Of a stretch of DNA of 33,832 nucleotides, positions 23,152 through 32,295 are shown piece by piece. The stretch lies in assembly GCA_017483735.1 (NCBI GenBank), contig JAFUVF010000021.1, forward strand, positions 1 to 33,832, written 5' to 3'. Source of the DNA: Lachnospiraceae bacterium. GTDB taxonomy: Bacteria > Bacillota > Clostridia > Lachnospirales > Lachnospiraceae. Under the pieces are notes generated by a model. That model worked only from the letters and a program-made list of their open reading frames with translations. It had not been told where the DNA came from and did no database searches. The stretch's first letter is position 1, and each line of letters begins with the position of its first letter. The position numbers and the translations under genes are program-made.

Positions 23152-24057
23152 ATGGGTAAGAAAAAACAAACCTTACATCACATACTAAATACAGAGAGTG
23201 CGGCCGGGGTTATCTGCACATTGCCTTTTACCATAGGTTTTCTCTTATTTATGATAGTTCCTATGGGAATATCACTGTACTATTCGTTCTGTGACTACAA
23301 TATATTAACGCCTCCGGTTTTTTCGGGGCTTAAGAATTTCCAGAAGATGATTCATGAGGAGGTTTTCTGGACCTCCGTAAAGGTAACCTTTAAATTTGCA
23401 TTTATCTCCGTGCCGCTGCGACTGGTATTTGCGCTGATAGTAGCGCTCTTACTCTTCCGCTCGACGAAAATGACGGGCATATACAGGGCTATGTATTATC
23501 TGCCTTCAATGATAGGCGGTTCCGTGGCTGTGGCTATTCTGTGGAAGAGGCTTTTTGCTCTGGACGGAGTTGTAAATAAAATATTTATGGCGTTCGGTAT
23601 GAAGGAGCCCATATCGTGGCTGGGAAATACCAAGACCGCCATATGGACACTGATTATTCTGGCGGTATGGCAGTTCGGCTCCTCCATGCTCATATTCCTG
23701 TCTGCGCTAAAGCAGATACCGGTAAGCCTCTATGAGGCGGCGGAGATAGACGGAGCGAACAAGTGGCAGCAGTTCTGGAAGGTTACGCTTCCACTACTCA
23801 CCTCCACCATATTCTTCAATCTGGTAATGCAGATGATAAATGGCTTCCTTGCCTTCACGCAGTCCCAGATTATCACACAGGGTAAGCCTGCGGATTCCAC
23901 GCTGTTCTACACCGTATATATGTATCAGCAGTCCTTCCAGTTCGGAAACACTGGCTACGGCGCTGCTCTTGCATGGGTAATGCTTGCAATCATAGCGCTC
24001 ATAACATGGCTTCTCTTTGCGACAAAGAAGCTGTGGGTATACGAAGGGGGGTTCTAA
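23152..24057 (+). CDS. ABC sugar permease (MalF/UgpA/LplB type), system 2
   Basis: 301-residue membrane subunit with about six helices; the first is at residues 20-42 (CTLPFTIGFLLFMIVPMG). The EAA loop YEAAEIDGANKWQQFW is at about residues 194-209. The start ATG 23152 follows AGAGGAGG, six bases ahead; the longer frame upstream has no ribosome site. It forms the pore with the next gene for the ligand of the lipoprotein upstream. Only 3 bases separate it from the following ATG, so the two permeases are translationally coupled. No ATPase gene is adjacent. Confidence 0.9.
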   Translation: MGKKKQTLHHILNTESAAGVICTLPFTIGFLLFMIVPMGISLYYSFCDYNILTPPVFSGLKNFQKMIHEEVFWTSVKVTFKFAFISVPLRLVFALIVALLLFRSTKMTGIYRAMYYLPSMIGGSVAVAILWKRLFALDGVVNKIFMAFGMKEPISWLGNTKTAIWTLIILAVWQFGSSMLIFLSALKQIPVSLYEAAEIDGANKWQQFWKVTLPLLTSTIFFNLVMQMINGFLAFTQSQIITQGKPADSTLFYTVYMYQQSFQFGNTGYGAALAWVMLAIIALITWLLFATKKLWVYEGGF

Positions 24058-24060
24058 GCT

Positions 24061-24906
24061 ATGCATAAGAAGAGAAAGATAGGAAATATAATATATCATG
24101 TGCTTGTGCTTGCCTTCGGACTCGTTATGATATATCCTCTCGTATGGATGGTAATGAGCTCCTTCAAGGAGACCACCACAATCTTTACGACGGCGACAAA
24201 GCTTATTCCGGACAAGTTCGTGTTATCAAACTACAGCACAGGATGGAAGGGCTTTGCGAAGACGAGCTTTGCGGTATTCTTTAAGAATTCGCTCTTTATC
24301 TCGATTGCTGCAACCATAGGCACAGTGCTGTCATCAGCCATAGTGGCTTACGGCTTCTCCCGCTGCAGATTCAAAGGGAGAGGGCTTTTGTTTGCGGCAA
24401 TGCTTGCAACCATGATGCTTCCGGCGCAGGTGCTTATGATTCCCCAGTATCTCTGGTATCAGAAGCTCGGCTGGGTAAATACATATTTTCCGCTCATAGT
24501 TCCGTACTGGTTTGCGATCCAGGGTTTCTTCGTATACCTTATGAAGAATTTCATAGACGGCATCCCCAGGGAGCTTGACGAGGCGGCAAAGATAGACGGC
24601 TGCTCCTACTATACCATTTTTACAAGGGTAATTTTCCCGCTTGTAAAGCCTGCGATGATTACGGGTCTCATATTCTCATTTATGTGGAGATGGGACGATT
24701 ATCTCGGTCCCCTGCTCTATGTGAATTCCACAAATATGTATCCGTCGTCTCTCGCACTTAAGATGTTCGCAGACCCCAGCTCATCCTCGGACTACGGCGC
24801 AATGTTTGCGATGGCGACAATATCGATACTGCCTGCGATGATAATCTTCTTCACACTGCAGAGATATCTCGTTGAAGGTATTTCAACATCCGGTCTTAAG
24901 GGCTGA
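24061..24906 (+). CDS. ABC sugar permease (MalG/AraQ type), system 2
   Basis: 281-residue second permease subunit. Six helices are likely; the first is at residues 9-33 and is followed by MSSFKETTTIF, the family's first periplasmic start. The EAA loop is DEAAKIDGCSYYTIF, about residues 174-188, and the C-terminus VEGISTSGLKG is typical. A run of G residues (AGGGGGG) in the end of the preceding gene serves as ribosome site. The stop is 12 bases before the GH28 gene, which shares the operon, so import and cleavage of the ligand are made together. Confidence 0.9.
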   Translation: MHKKRKIGNIIYHVLVLAFGLVMIYPLVWMVMSSFKETTTIFTTATKLIPDKFVLSNYSTGWKGFAKTSFAVFFKNSLFISIAATIGTVLSSAIVAYGFSRCRFKGRGLLFAAMLATMMLPAQVLMIPQYLWYQKLGWVNTYFPLIVPYWFAIQGFFVYLMKNFIDGIPRELDEAAKIDGCSYYTIFTRVIFPLVKPAMITGLIFSFMWRWDDYLGPLLYVNSTNMYPSSLALKMFADPSSSSDYGAMFAMATISILPAMIIFFTLQRYLVEGISTSGLKG

Positions 24907-24918
24907 TAAGGAGAAAAA

Positions 24919-26253
24919 ATGGTTTATGATGTGCTTAAATACGGCGCAAAGGGCGACGGAAGCTCAAACGACGCCGAAGCGATACAGAAGGCTATAGATG
25001 AGTGCAGCGCCTCCGGAGGCGGAAGGGTGCTCCTTTCGGGAGGACATACCTACAGAAGCGGTTCCCTGGTACTAAAGAGCGGAGTCGAGCTTCATCTTGA
25101 AATGGGCGCAGTACTCAAAGCTACGGACAGTATAGAGGATTTTGACCTGTTCGGAAAGGATGCCGGCGTCAAAAAGGATCTGGACAGACCCACCTACGAG
25201 ATGTGCGACTACAATGGCGCTCCGACACTCTATTTTATCTATGCGAAGGATGCGGAGAATGTAGCGATAACAGGCTTCGGGCGCATCGACGGGAACGAGA
25301 CCATATTCTACGGTAAGGAGACGAAGTGGCATATTGACGGAAAATTTTATCCCAGAGCGCCGCTTTTGTATCTCGTAAATATAAGGCATCTTACCATAGA
25401 GAGGGTTACGCTTTCAGGCTCGGCATTTTGGACGACACATTTGATAGGCTGTCAGGATGTGCTTATAGAGGGTGTGCGCATACTCAACAATCTGCGCCTT
25501 GCAAACTGTGACGGCATAGACCCCGACCACTGTAAAAATGTCCGGATAATCGGATGCCACATAGAGACTGCGGACGATTGCATTGTGTTCAAAAATACCG
25601 CACAGAATATGGAGTACGGTCCCTGCGAGAATATCGTGGTAAGCGGCTGCACTCTGATGTCCACCTCCGCAGCAATCAAATTCGGCAGCGAAAGCGAGGA
25701 TATTTTCAGAAATATCGTGGTGGAGAACTGCACGATTACCCGTACTAACAGGGCAATTTCAATGCAGCTAAGGGACAAGGGCTGCATAGAGAACGTGATA
25801 TTCTCCAATCTGAACATAGATACGAGAATGTTCTCGAAGCTTCACTGGTGGGGCTCGGCGGAGCCAATAGCCATCACTGCGGTAAAGCGAAACGAGGCTA
25901 CCGACATAGGCTATATCAAAAATATTACCTTCAGCAATATCAACGCCCTCGGAGAGAACGGTATCTTCATCTTCGGGGACGAGGATAAAAAGAATATAAG
26001 CGGCATTACCTTCGATAAGGTAAATATTTCACTCACGAAGCGCACCGACCATGAAAAGGGAATATACGATATCCGCCCCACTATAGGAGAGGGACTGATC
26101 CACGACAGCCACAGGGTATTGTATGCAAAGAATACCGGGAAGCTTCACTTTAGAGATTGCAGGCTTACCTTTGACGAGAGTATGAAGGAATATATAAAGG
26201 AGCCTATATATACGGAAGCATCAGATGTAGAAATTAATAGGGGAAGTAATTAA
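24919..26253 (+). CDS. GH28 polygalacturonase-family enzyme, cytoplasmic variant
   Basis: 444-residue right-handed beta-helix enzyme of GH28, a family that hydrolyses galacturonan, xylogalacturonan and rhamnogalacturonan with inversion. It starts with the family N-terminus YDVLKYGAKGDGSSNDAEAI. Two catalytic motifs are present: NCDGIDPD (Asn196, Asp198, Asp201) and ADDCIVFK (Asp219/Asp220). The usual Gly-His-Gly motif is replaced by MSTSAAIKFGSE (about 247-258), and the RIK motif by SMQLRDKG. This pattern marks exo-acting or side-branch subgroups rather than a classic endo-polygalacturonase. No signal peptide, so it trims imported oligosaccharides. AAGGAG precedes the ATG. It lies between the permeases and GH105, an order typical of pectin operons. 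Exact linkage is unknown. Confidence 0.88.
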   Translation: MVYDVLKYGAKGDGSSNDAEAIQKAIDECSASGGGRVLLSGGHTYRSGSLVLKSGVELHLEMGAVLKATDSIEDFDLFGKDAGVKKDLDRPTYEMCDYNGAPTLYFIYAKDAENVAITGFGRIDGNETIFYGKETKWHIDGKFYPRAPLLYLVNIRHLTIERVTLSGSAFWTTHLIGCQDVLIEGVRILNNLRLANCDGIDPDHCKNVRIIGCHIETADDCIVFKNTAQNMEYGPCENIVVSGCTLMSTSAAIKFGSESEDIFRNIVVENCTITRTNRAISMQLRDKGCIENVIFSNLNIDTRMFSKLHWWGSAEPIAITAVKRNEATDIGYIKNITFSNINALGENGIFIFGDEDKKNISGITFDKVNISLTKRTDHEKGIYDIRPTIGEGLIHDSHRVLYAKNTGKLHFRDCRLTFDESMKEYIKEPIYTEASDVEINRGSN

Positions 26254-26277
26254 TAGCATAAGGATTTGGGATAGAAA

Positions 26278-27327
26278 ATGAAGATTAATTTTGATAAAAA
26301 CAAGATCATAGAAACAATGAAAAAGGTTTCGGAGCGCACTATGCGTATGGATATGACATGGGACTGGCCCTGCGGGGTGGCATATTACGGTATATGCAAG
26401 GCGTACGAGGCGACGGGGGACAAAGAATTTCTCGAGCCCCTAAAGGAGCGCATTGATGAGCTTATAGACTTAGGACTTCCTTCCGTATGGACGGTAAATG
26501 CCTGCGCCATGGGACATGCCCTGATTACCCTGTATGATGCCACCAATGACAAAAAGTACTGGGATATCCTTATGTCAAAGATAGATTATTTGAGAAAGGA
26601 TGCCCTGCGCTTCGGGGACAATGTATTACAGCACACTGTATCCGCAGGGAATGATTTTCCCGAGCAGGCGTGGGCTGATACCCTCTTTATGGCGGCATAT
26701 CTGCTTCTGAGAGTGGGTATCAAGCAGGGGAACAAGGAGATAATAGAGGATGCGCTCAATCAGTATTACTGGCATATCAAGTATTTGCAGGAGCCGTCGA
26801 CGGGACTGTGGTTTCACGGCTACAACAATATAAACAAGGACAATATGTCCGGCATTCACTGGGGCAGGGCAAACGCATGGGCGGCATACACTATGTCACA
26901 GGTGGGAGATATACTTCCCGAGGCGTATCTGTACCCCAAATATATGGATGTGGCAGGCTCCTTGAATGAGCTTTTGTCCGCACTTAAGCTGCTGCAGACG
27001 GAAAACGGGCTGTGGCGGACTGTTCTGGACGATAAGGATTCCTACGAGGAGGTATCCGCCTCCGCAGGAATTGCCGCAGCGATGATATCCAGAGGAAATC
27101 CTCTACATACGAAATATTCCGAAAAGGCAATAGACGGTCTTCTTAAAAATATCAGCGAGGATGGCAGAGTTTTGAATGTCTCCGCAGGCACCGCCGTCAT
27201 GAAGGACATCGACGGATACAGAGGTATCAGCCGTGACTGGATTCAGGGCTGGGGACAGGGACTTATGCTTGCGTGCCTTTCCCTTCTTCTTATGAGCGAG
27301 GGAAAGGAAAAGGACGGAGCTCTCTGA
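26278..27327 (+). CDS. GH105 unsaturated galacturonyl/rhamnogalacturonyl hydrolase
   Basis: 349-residue cytosolic enzyme of GH105, the YteR/YesR family, which removes 4,5-unsaturated galacturonate from rhamnogalacturonan or galacturonan fragments produced by lyases. The catalytic Asp is Asp134 in QAWADTLFMA; other family marks are WDWPCGVAYYGI (28-39), GLWFHGYN (about 177-184) and HWGRANAWAAY (about 195-205), and RDWIQGWGQG near the C-terminus. Length matches the family (about 360-380). The start at ATG 26278 has only a weak AAGGATTTGGGAT site. It is the last enzyme of the operon; with GH28 upstream it suggests that the system handles pectin pieces made by both lyases and hydrolases outside the cell. 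It is not closely similar to the GH88 of system 1. Confidence 0.9.
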   Translation: MKINFDKNKIIETMKKVSERTMRMDMTWDWPCGVAYYGICKAYEATGDKEFLEPLKERIDELIDLGLPSVWTVNACAMGHALITLYDATNDKKYWDILMSKIDYLRKDALRFGDNVLQHTVSAGNDFPEQAWADTLFMAAYLLLRVGIKQGNKEIIEDALNQYYWHIKYLQEPSTGLWFHGYNNINKDNMSGIHWGRANAWAAYTMSQVGDILPEAYLYPKYMDVAGSLNELLSALKLLQTENGLWRTVLDDKDSYEEVSASAGIAAAMISRGNPLHTKYSEKAIDGLLKNISEDGRVLNVSAGTAVMKDIDGYRGISRDWIQGWGQGLMLACLSLLLMSEGKEKDGAL

Positions 27328-27331
27328 AGTC

Positions 27332-27360
27332 TTGACAATTCCTTATGTGTGTGAAATACT
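27332..27360 (+). promoter_or_regulatory. Promoter of the regulatory operon
   Basis: A perfect TTGACA (27332-27337), 17-bp spacer, AATACT (27355-27360). It lies right after the GH105 stop and gives the three sensor genes an expression of their own, with a leader of about 65 nt. Confidence 0.6.
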
Positions 27361-27371
27361 GCAAATAGTAA

Positions 27372-27400
27372 CCTTTTTAAGAGAGCTTTGCTTGAAAAGG
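27372..27400 (+). other. Leader hairpin before the hybrid kinase gene
   Basis: CCTTTTTAAG (27372-27381) pairs with CTTGAAAAGG (27391-27400), 10 bp with one wobble, loop of 9 nt. It is in the leader between the promoter and the AGGAGG site at 27423-27428. It lacks a T run and may only shape the message. Confidence 0.4.
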
Positions 27401-27433
27401 AGTAGTGTCTCACGCATATAACAGGAGGAATTG

Positions 27434-30400
27434 ATGAAGGGTTCGAATGCAAGAAACATAATGACCTTGGCGGTTGTCGGAAGCATAATCGTGGCGCTTA
27501 TACTTATAACAGGCACGATATGGACCGGAAGAAACGCAGGTAAGGATACGGAGCAGGCGGTTCGCAATGTAAGCCTTCTCTATCTCGACGAGCTTGCGGG
27601 CAGAAGAGAGCAGGTGGTTGCCTCCACCTTAAGCGACTACATAAACGATATGGATGTGGCGATAGGTCTTTTGACGAAGGAGGATTTAAGCTCCACGGAA
27701 AGTCTGCAGGCATATCAGCTTCGTATGAAGCAGCTCTACGGCTTGGAGAAATTCGCCTTTGTGGATGAGGAGGGGCTTATCTATACCTCGAGAGGCACAA
27801 GAACCGATATCGACCAGTATGCCTTCGACTACAAAAATCTTTCTGAACCGGAAATCTCTGTCAAAAATGCCGACGGGGAAAATATAAAGGTTGTCATAGC
27901 TATGCCCACGGACAGACTTCCTTATGAGGGACATAATCTGGTAGTCTGCTTTATGGAGATAGATATGGCGCTTATGCTTGAAAATATTTCCCTCCAATCC
28001 GGCTCTAACAATACCACCTTCTGTAATATTTATACCCCCGATGGATATTCCCTGACAAATACGGTGTTAGGCGGGCTTGCCAGCGAGGATAATCTGCTTG
28101 CTGCCCTGCAAAATGCCAAATTTGAGGAGGGCTACAGCGTAGATAATATGATTGAGGATTTCGCAGAGGGAAACCGGGGCGTTGCATCCTTTACCTACAA
28201 TGATATCCGGGAGACAATGTACTATGTTCCGGTGCACCGCACGGACTGGATGCTTACGTATCTCATAAGAGAGAGCGTGATAAGCGGACAGATTGATACC
28301 ATATCCGACGGCATTGTGCGAAGAAGCCTGTTTATGTCCATACTTACAGCGTTTGTGCTGGCTGCGGTATTTCTTACCATGCTGATACAGACGAGAAAGG
28401 CGGCAAAGCTTTCGCTTGAAAGAGAGACCTCGGAGCTTATGCAGCAGGAACTGGAGGAGAGGATTGCCCTGCAGGATGAGCTTTTGGAGCAGGAAAAGCA
28501 GCGAACAGAGCTCGACAATATGATCAACGCCTTAGCTTCGGACTACAGGAGCGTATATTACGTGGACTTCGACACGGACAAGGCGACCTGCTACAGAACG
28601 GACAATATGGATTATGATGTCGGGAGGAATGATGTATTTACGTTTTCCGAGGTATTCAGCCGATATGCAAAAGATTACGTCTCCGAGGAATACAGGGAGC
28701 AGTTTCTGGAATTTATCAAGCCTGAGAATATCAGGAATGAGCTTAAAAGAAATGTCATTATTGCCTTCAGATATCTCGTCAGAAAGAACGGCACGGAGAG
28801 CTATGAGATGCTCAGAATGGCGGATGTCAACAATGAAAAGGACGATATCGACAGATCCATAGATGCCGTTGTCGTAGGCTTTACGAATATTGATGAGGAG
28901 ATGAGGGATTCCCTTGCGAAGAATCAGGCGCTTTCTGATGCGTTAAAGACTGCGGGGGAGGCCGGCAGGGCAAAAACGACATTCCTGTCAAGTATGAGCC
29001 ATGAGATACGTACCCCTATGAATGCCATTATAGGTCTTGATGCGCTTGCGCTTAACGAGCCGGATATCTCCGATGTGACAAGGGATTACTTAAAAAAGAT
29101 AGGAAGCAGCGCACAGCACCTTCTAAGCCTTATAAACGATATTCTTGATATGTCAAGGATCGAATCGGGGCGTATGACCCTAAAGAACGAGGAGTTCTCC
29201 TTCTCGAAGCTTTTGGAGCAGATAAATATAATAGTCAGCGGACAGTGCAAGGATAAGGGGCTTAATTACAACTGCCGCATAAACGGACATTTAAACGATT
29301 ATTATATAGGGGACAGCACGAAGCTCAGACAGGTGCTCATAAATATTCTGGGTAACGCCGTGAAATTCACTCCCGAGGGAGGAAATGTGGAATTTACAGT
29401 AGAAAAGACGGCAGGCTTTGACAACAGATCCACTTTGCAGTTTAAGATAAGCGATACGGGAATCGGAATGAGCGAGGATTACCTGCCGAAGATATTCGAT
29501 ACCTTCAGTCAGGAGGATTCGGGAGCTACTAATAAGTACGGAAGCTCGGGACTCGGAATGGCGATAACAAAGCGCATAGTCGATATGATGAACGGAGAGA
29601 TAGCCGTTTCAAGTAAGAAGAATGAGGGAACTACCTTCACCGTGAGTATTACGCTTACGGATTCGGACAGAAAATCCTCCGAGGATGCGGATGAGACAGA
29701 GCTTCGTCCGCAGGATATGAGGGTGCTTATCGTGGATGATGACCCCATTGCATGCGACCAGGCAAAGCTTGTAATGTCGCAGCTGGGTATAGAGGCTGTG
29801 ACGGTACAGTCGGGGGCGGAGGCTGTGGAGCTCGTAAAGCTCGGAGCGGCGAGACTGGAGCCCTATAATCTCATCATCGTGGACTGGCAGATGCCGGAGA
29901 TGGACGGAGTGGAGACGACTAAGCAGATACGCTCCGCTATCGGAGATGATACGGCGATTATCATACTGACTGCATATAATTGGGATGATATACTCGAGGA
30001 GGCAACCGCCGCCGGAGTGGACAGCTTCATCGCAAAGCCTCTGTTTACGGACAATCTGACGAGTGAGCTTAAGAGCATTTTAAAGAAGAAAAATCCCGTC
30101 TCGCAGGAAAAGAGTGAGAAGGTTGAGCTCAAGGGGCGGCATGTCCTTTTGGCGGAGGATATGGAGGTAAACGCCCAGATTATGATCCAGGTATTGTCAA
30201 TGCGGGGTATAGAGGCAGACCACGCCGCAAACGGCAAAATCGCAGTCGAAATGTTTGAAGCAAAGCCGGAAGGGTATTATGATGCAATACTTATGGATAT
30301 GCGTATGCCTGAGATGGACGGACTCGCCGCAAGCAGAGCGATACGTGCCCTTAAGCGTAAGGATGCGCCGTTAATCCCAATCATTGCGCTTACAGCGAAT

Positions 30401-30511
30401 GCGTTTGACGAGGATGTGCAGTTAAGCCTGCAGGCAGGGCTCAACGCACACTTGAGTAAGCCCGTGGAGCCGGAGCTTGTGTTTGAGACCTTGGAGAAGC
30501 TGATAAGATAA
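27434..30511 (+). CDS. Hybrid sensor histidine kinase with two receiver domains
   Basis: 1025-residue membrane kinase. Order: transmembrane helix (about 10-30), extracytoplasmic domain of about 260 residues, second helix (about 298-320), a coiled coil (about 325-365), a PAS-like region (about 370-490), HisKA with His523 in SMSHEIRTPMN, HATPase_c with N box NILGNAVKF and G boxes SDTGIGMS and GSSGLGM, then receiver 1 with Asp817 (IVDWQMPE) and receiver 2 with Asp955 (LMDMRMPE). No HPt domain follows, so a separate phosphotransfer protein or direct phosphatase control must be involved. ATG 27434 follows AGGAGG; a TTG one codon earlier is less likely. It leads a sensor operon with a YesM/YesN pair 29 bases downstream, implying two layers of sensing for the pectin locus. 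Confidence 0.88.
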   Translation: MKGSNARNIMTLAVVGSIIVALILITGTIWTGRNAGKDTEQAVRNVSLLYLDELAGRREQVVASTLSDYINDMDVAIGLLTKEDLSSTESLQAYQLRMKQLYGLEKFAFVDEEGLIYTSRGTRTDIDQYAFDYKNLSEPEISVKNADGENIKVVIAMPTDRLPYEGHNLVVCFMEIDMALMLENISLQSGSNNTTFCNIYTPDGYSLTNTVLGGLASEDNLLAALQNAKFEEGYSVDNMIEDFAEGNRGVASFTYNDIRETMYYVPVHRTDWMLTYLIRESVISGQIDTISDGIVRRSLFMSILTAFVLAAVFLTMLIQTRKAAKLSLERETSELMQQELEERIALQDELLEQEKQRTELDNMINALASDYRSVYYVDFDTDKATCYRTDNMDYDVGRNDVFTFSEVFSRYAKDYVSEEYREQFLEFIKPENIRNELKRNVIIAFRYLVRKNGTESYEMLRMADVNNEKDDIDRSIDAVVVGFTNIDEEMRDSLAKNQALSDALKTAGEAGRAKTTFLSSMSHEIRTPMNAIIGLDALALNEPDISDVTRDYLKKIGSSAQHLLSLINDILDMSRIESGRMTLKNEEFSFSKLLEQINIIVSGQCKDKGLNYNCRINGHLNDYYIGDSTKLRQVLINILGNAVKFTPEGGNVEFTVEKTAGFDNRSTLQFKISDTGIGMSEDYLPKIFDTFSQEDSGATNKYGSSGLGMAITKRIVDMMNGEIAVSSKKNEGTTFTVSITLTDSDRKSSEDADETELRPQDMRVLIVDDDPIACDQAKLVMSQLGIEAVTVQSGAEAVELVKLGAARLEPYNLIIVDWQMPEMDGVETTKQIRSAIGDDTAIIILTAYNWDDILEEATAAGVDSFIAKPLFTDNLTSELKSILKKKNPVSQEKSEKVELKGRHVLLAEDMEVNAQIMIQVLSMRGIEADHAANGKIAVEMFEAKPEGYYDAILMDMRMPEMDGLAASRAIRALKRKDAPLIPIIALTANAFDEDVQLSLQAGLNAHLSKPVEPELVFETLEKLIR

Positions 30512-30540
30512 GCTAGACGCCATTAATTATGGGGTATTGA

Positions 30541-32295
30541 TTGAATAATTATATTCTGCAGAGAATACGACGGCTTAATTTATACAGGAAGCTTGTGCTA
30601 TCGTTTGCGATATTTGCGATAGTCCTGCTTCTTGTTTGCTTTTTCGCTTTACGATATATGAGCAATGTCTATAACAGGGAGCTTTATGAGAAATCCGTAA
30701 TGGAGCTGGAATACTATATAAAGCAGACGGAAAATAAGCTGCAGAGCATTGAGGAATTGAGTGAGCGGGTTGCGTTGGACAGTGAGATACAGAGCACCTT
30801 ATCATCAATGGATGATGTGGAATATCTTTCTTCGGACTATATGGTTCTGACGGATGAGTTAAGAAGGCTCATACTCTATAACGTGGGAACCTCCGATTAT
30901 ATAAAGGCTGTAAAGTATACAGACGGCAATGCGCTTGATATGACGGTAATCAACCGTGTAACCTCTCCGCCAAAGGAAACCAAAGAGAAGCTTATGGAAG
31001 AATTTGGGGAGAAACAGGGAGGTTATGCCTATTACAGTCCCACAGAGAATTATCCGTATCTCGTATCGGGCAGATATGTGAGGGAGCTTAAGGGTATGAC
31101 ACTCAAAAACTTAGGTGCGGTCATCTTCATAAGCGATATTAAAAGCATCATAAATGAAAACAGGGACGGACTATCCGCAGAAAGCTCCAGGCTTTACATT
31201 TGCGGGGAAAACGGGGAGATATACAGGGATGAGGGCTTTGACGATATCCTTTTGACCTCCATGGGAGAGGGGGAGGATTATCATATCATAAGGGCGGACA
31301 ACGAAAAATATTTTGTATGCCGGCGTGTGTCTGACAAAACGGGCTGGATATTCATAAATTCCTTCCCTTATACGGAAATATATGGACAAATAATATTAGT
31401 GAGGAATGTGCTGGCAGGACTGTTTTTTCTTTATACAATTATCGGAATTGCTGTCGGAAGGCGCATTGTCAGGAATCTCTTAAATCCGTTAAATGAACTG
31501 AACCGCTCTGTGAAGATAGTGGAAAGCGGAGATTTCAAGGCGGCGGAGGAAATGCTTAAGGATAACTACGGTAGGGACGAGATAGGAGAGCTTGCCTCTG
31601 AGTTTAAATATATGCTGGGACAGATAGACAATCTTATAAACGAGAATTACAAAAAGCAGCTTCTTTTGAAGGATACAAGCTACAAGATGCTGCGATCCCA
31701 GATAAATTCCCATTTTATTTATAACACCCTGAACACAATAGCGTGGATGGTAAGACTTGAGAAAAATAGTGAGGCAGCAGCTATGCTCGTGGACTTTGGG
31801 GATATATTGAGGGCGTCCCTTGCAAAGGAGCCCTATACAACAGTTTCGGAGGAAGTCGATATTGCAGAAAAGTATATGTATATTCAAAGCTTTCGATATG
31901 AGGACAAGCTTGATTTTCAAATGGATACAAGCGGTAGTCTGGATAAATATATGATTCCCCGTCTTGTACTGCAGCCGCTTCTGGAAAATGCCATAAACTA
32001 CGGTGTGGAGGAAAAGGCGGGGCTCTGCAGGGTAAGCTGCACAATAAATGAGAAGGAGAACGGTATATATATCGAGATAAGAGACAGCGGGAGGGGTATG
32101 TCCGCAGATGAGTTAAAGGCGGTAAGGGAAGGAACCGTAAAGCCCAAGGGTCACGGTATCGGGATACAGAATATAAGGGAAAGATTTGCCCTGATATATT
32201 CGGATTTTGATTTTGATATTGAGAGCGAAAAGAACGAAGGTACTGCCGTTAAAATGCGAATCCCAAAAATACGCAGGGAGGACTTTGATGTATAG
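30541..32295 (+). CDS. YesM-type sensor histidine kinase, system 2
   Basis: 584-residue sensor kinase. A first transmembrane helix at about 18-40, an extracytoplasmic domain (about 41-280), a second helix (about 285-305), HAMP (about 306-365), His_kinase with His391 in QINSHFIYNTLN, and HATPase_c with N box LENAINYGV and G box DSGRGMS. The start must be the TTG at 30541: a stop lies just before it in frame (538-540), GGGG sits six bases upstream, and the next Met is after the membrane helix. The gene overlaps the response regulator gene by 8 bases. It pairs with that regulator and probably senses an extracellular pectin fragment. The catalytic residues are intact even though its partner seems truncated. 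Confidence 0.88.
   Translation: MNNYILQRIRRLNLYRKLVLSFAIFAIVLLLVCFFALRYMSNVYNRELYEKSVMELEYYIKQTENKLQSIEELSERVALDSEIQSTLSSMDDVEYLSSDYMVLTDELRRLILYNVGTSDYIKAVKYTDGNALDMTVINRVTSPPKETKEKLMEEFGEKQGGYAYYSPTENYPYLVSGRYVRELKGMTLKNLGAVIFISDIKSIINENRDGLSAESSRLYICGENGEIYRDEGFDDILLTSMGEGEDYHIIRADNEKYFVCRRVSDKTGWIFINSFPYTEIYGQIILVRNVLAGLFFLYTIIGIAVGRRIVRNLLNPLNELNRSVKIVESGDFKAAEEMLKDNYGRDEIGELASEFKYMLGQIDNLINENYKKQLLLKDTSYKMLRSQINSHFIYNTLNTIAWMVRLEKNSEAAAMLVDFGDILRASLAKEPYTTVSEEVDIAEKYMYIQSFRYEDKLDFQMDTSGSLDKYMIPRLVLQPLLENAINYGVEEKAGLCRVSCTINEKENGIYIEIRDSGRGMSADELKAVREGTVKPKGHGIGIQNIRERFALIYSDFDFDIESEKNEGTAVKMRIPKIRREDFDV

Noticed and set aside
22542..23169. Minus-strand frames opposite the second binding-protein gene
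   Set aside because: Antisense by-products of biased codon use in a gene with clear lipoprotein and binding-protein features.
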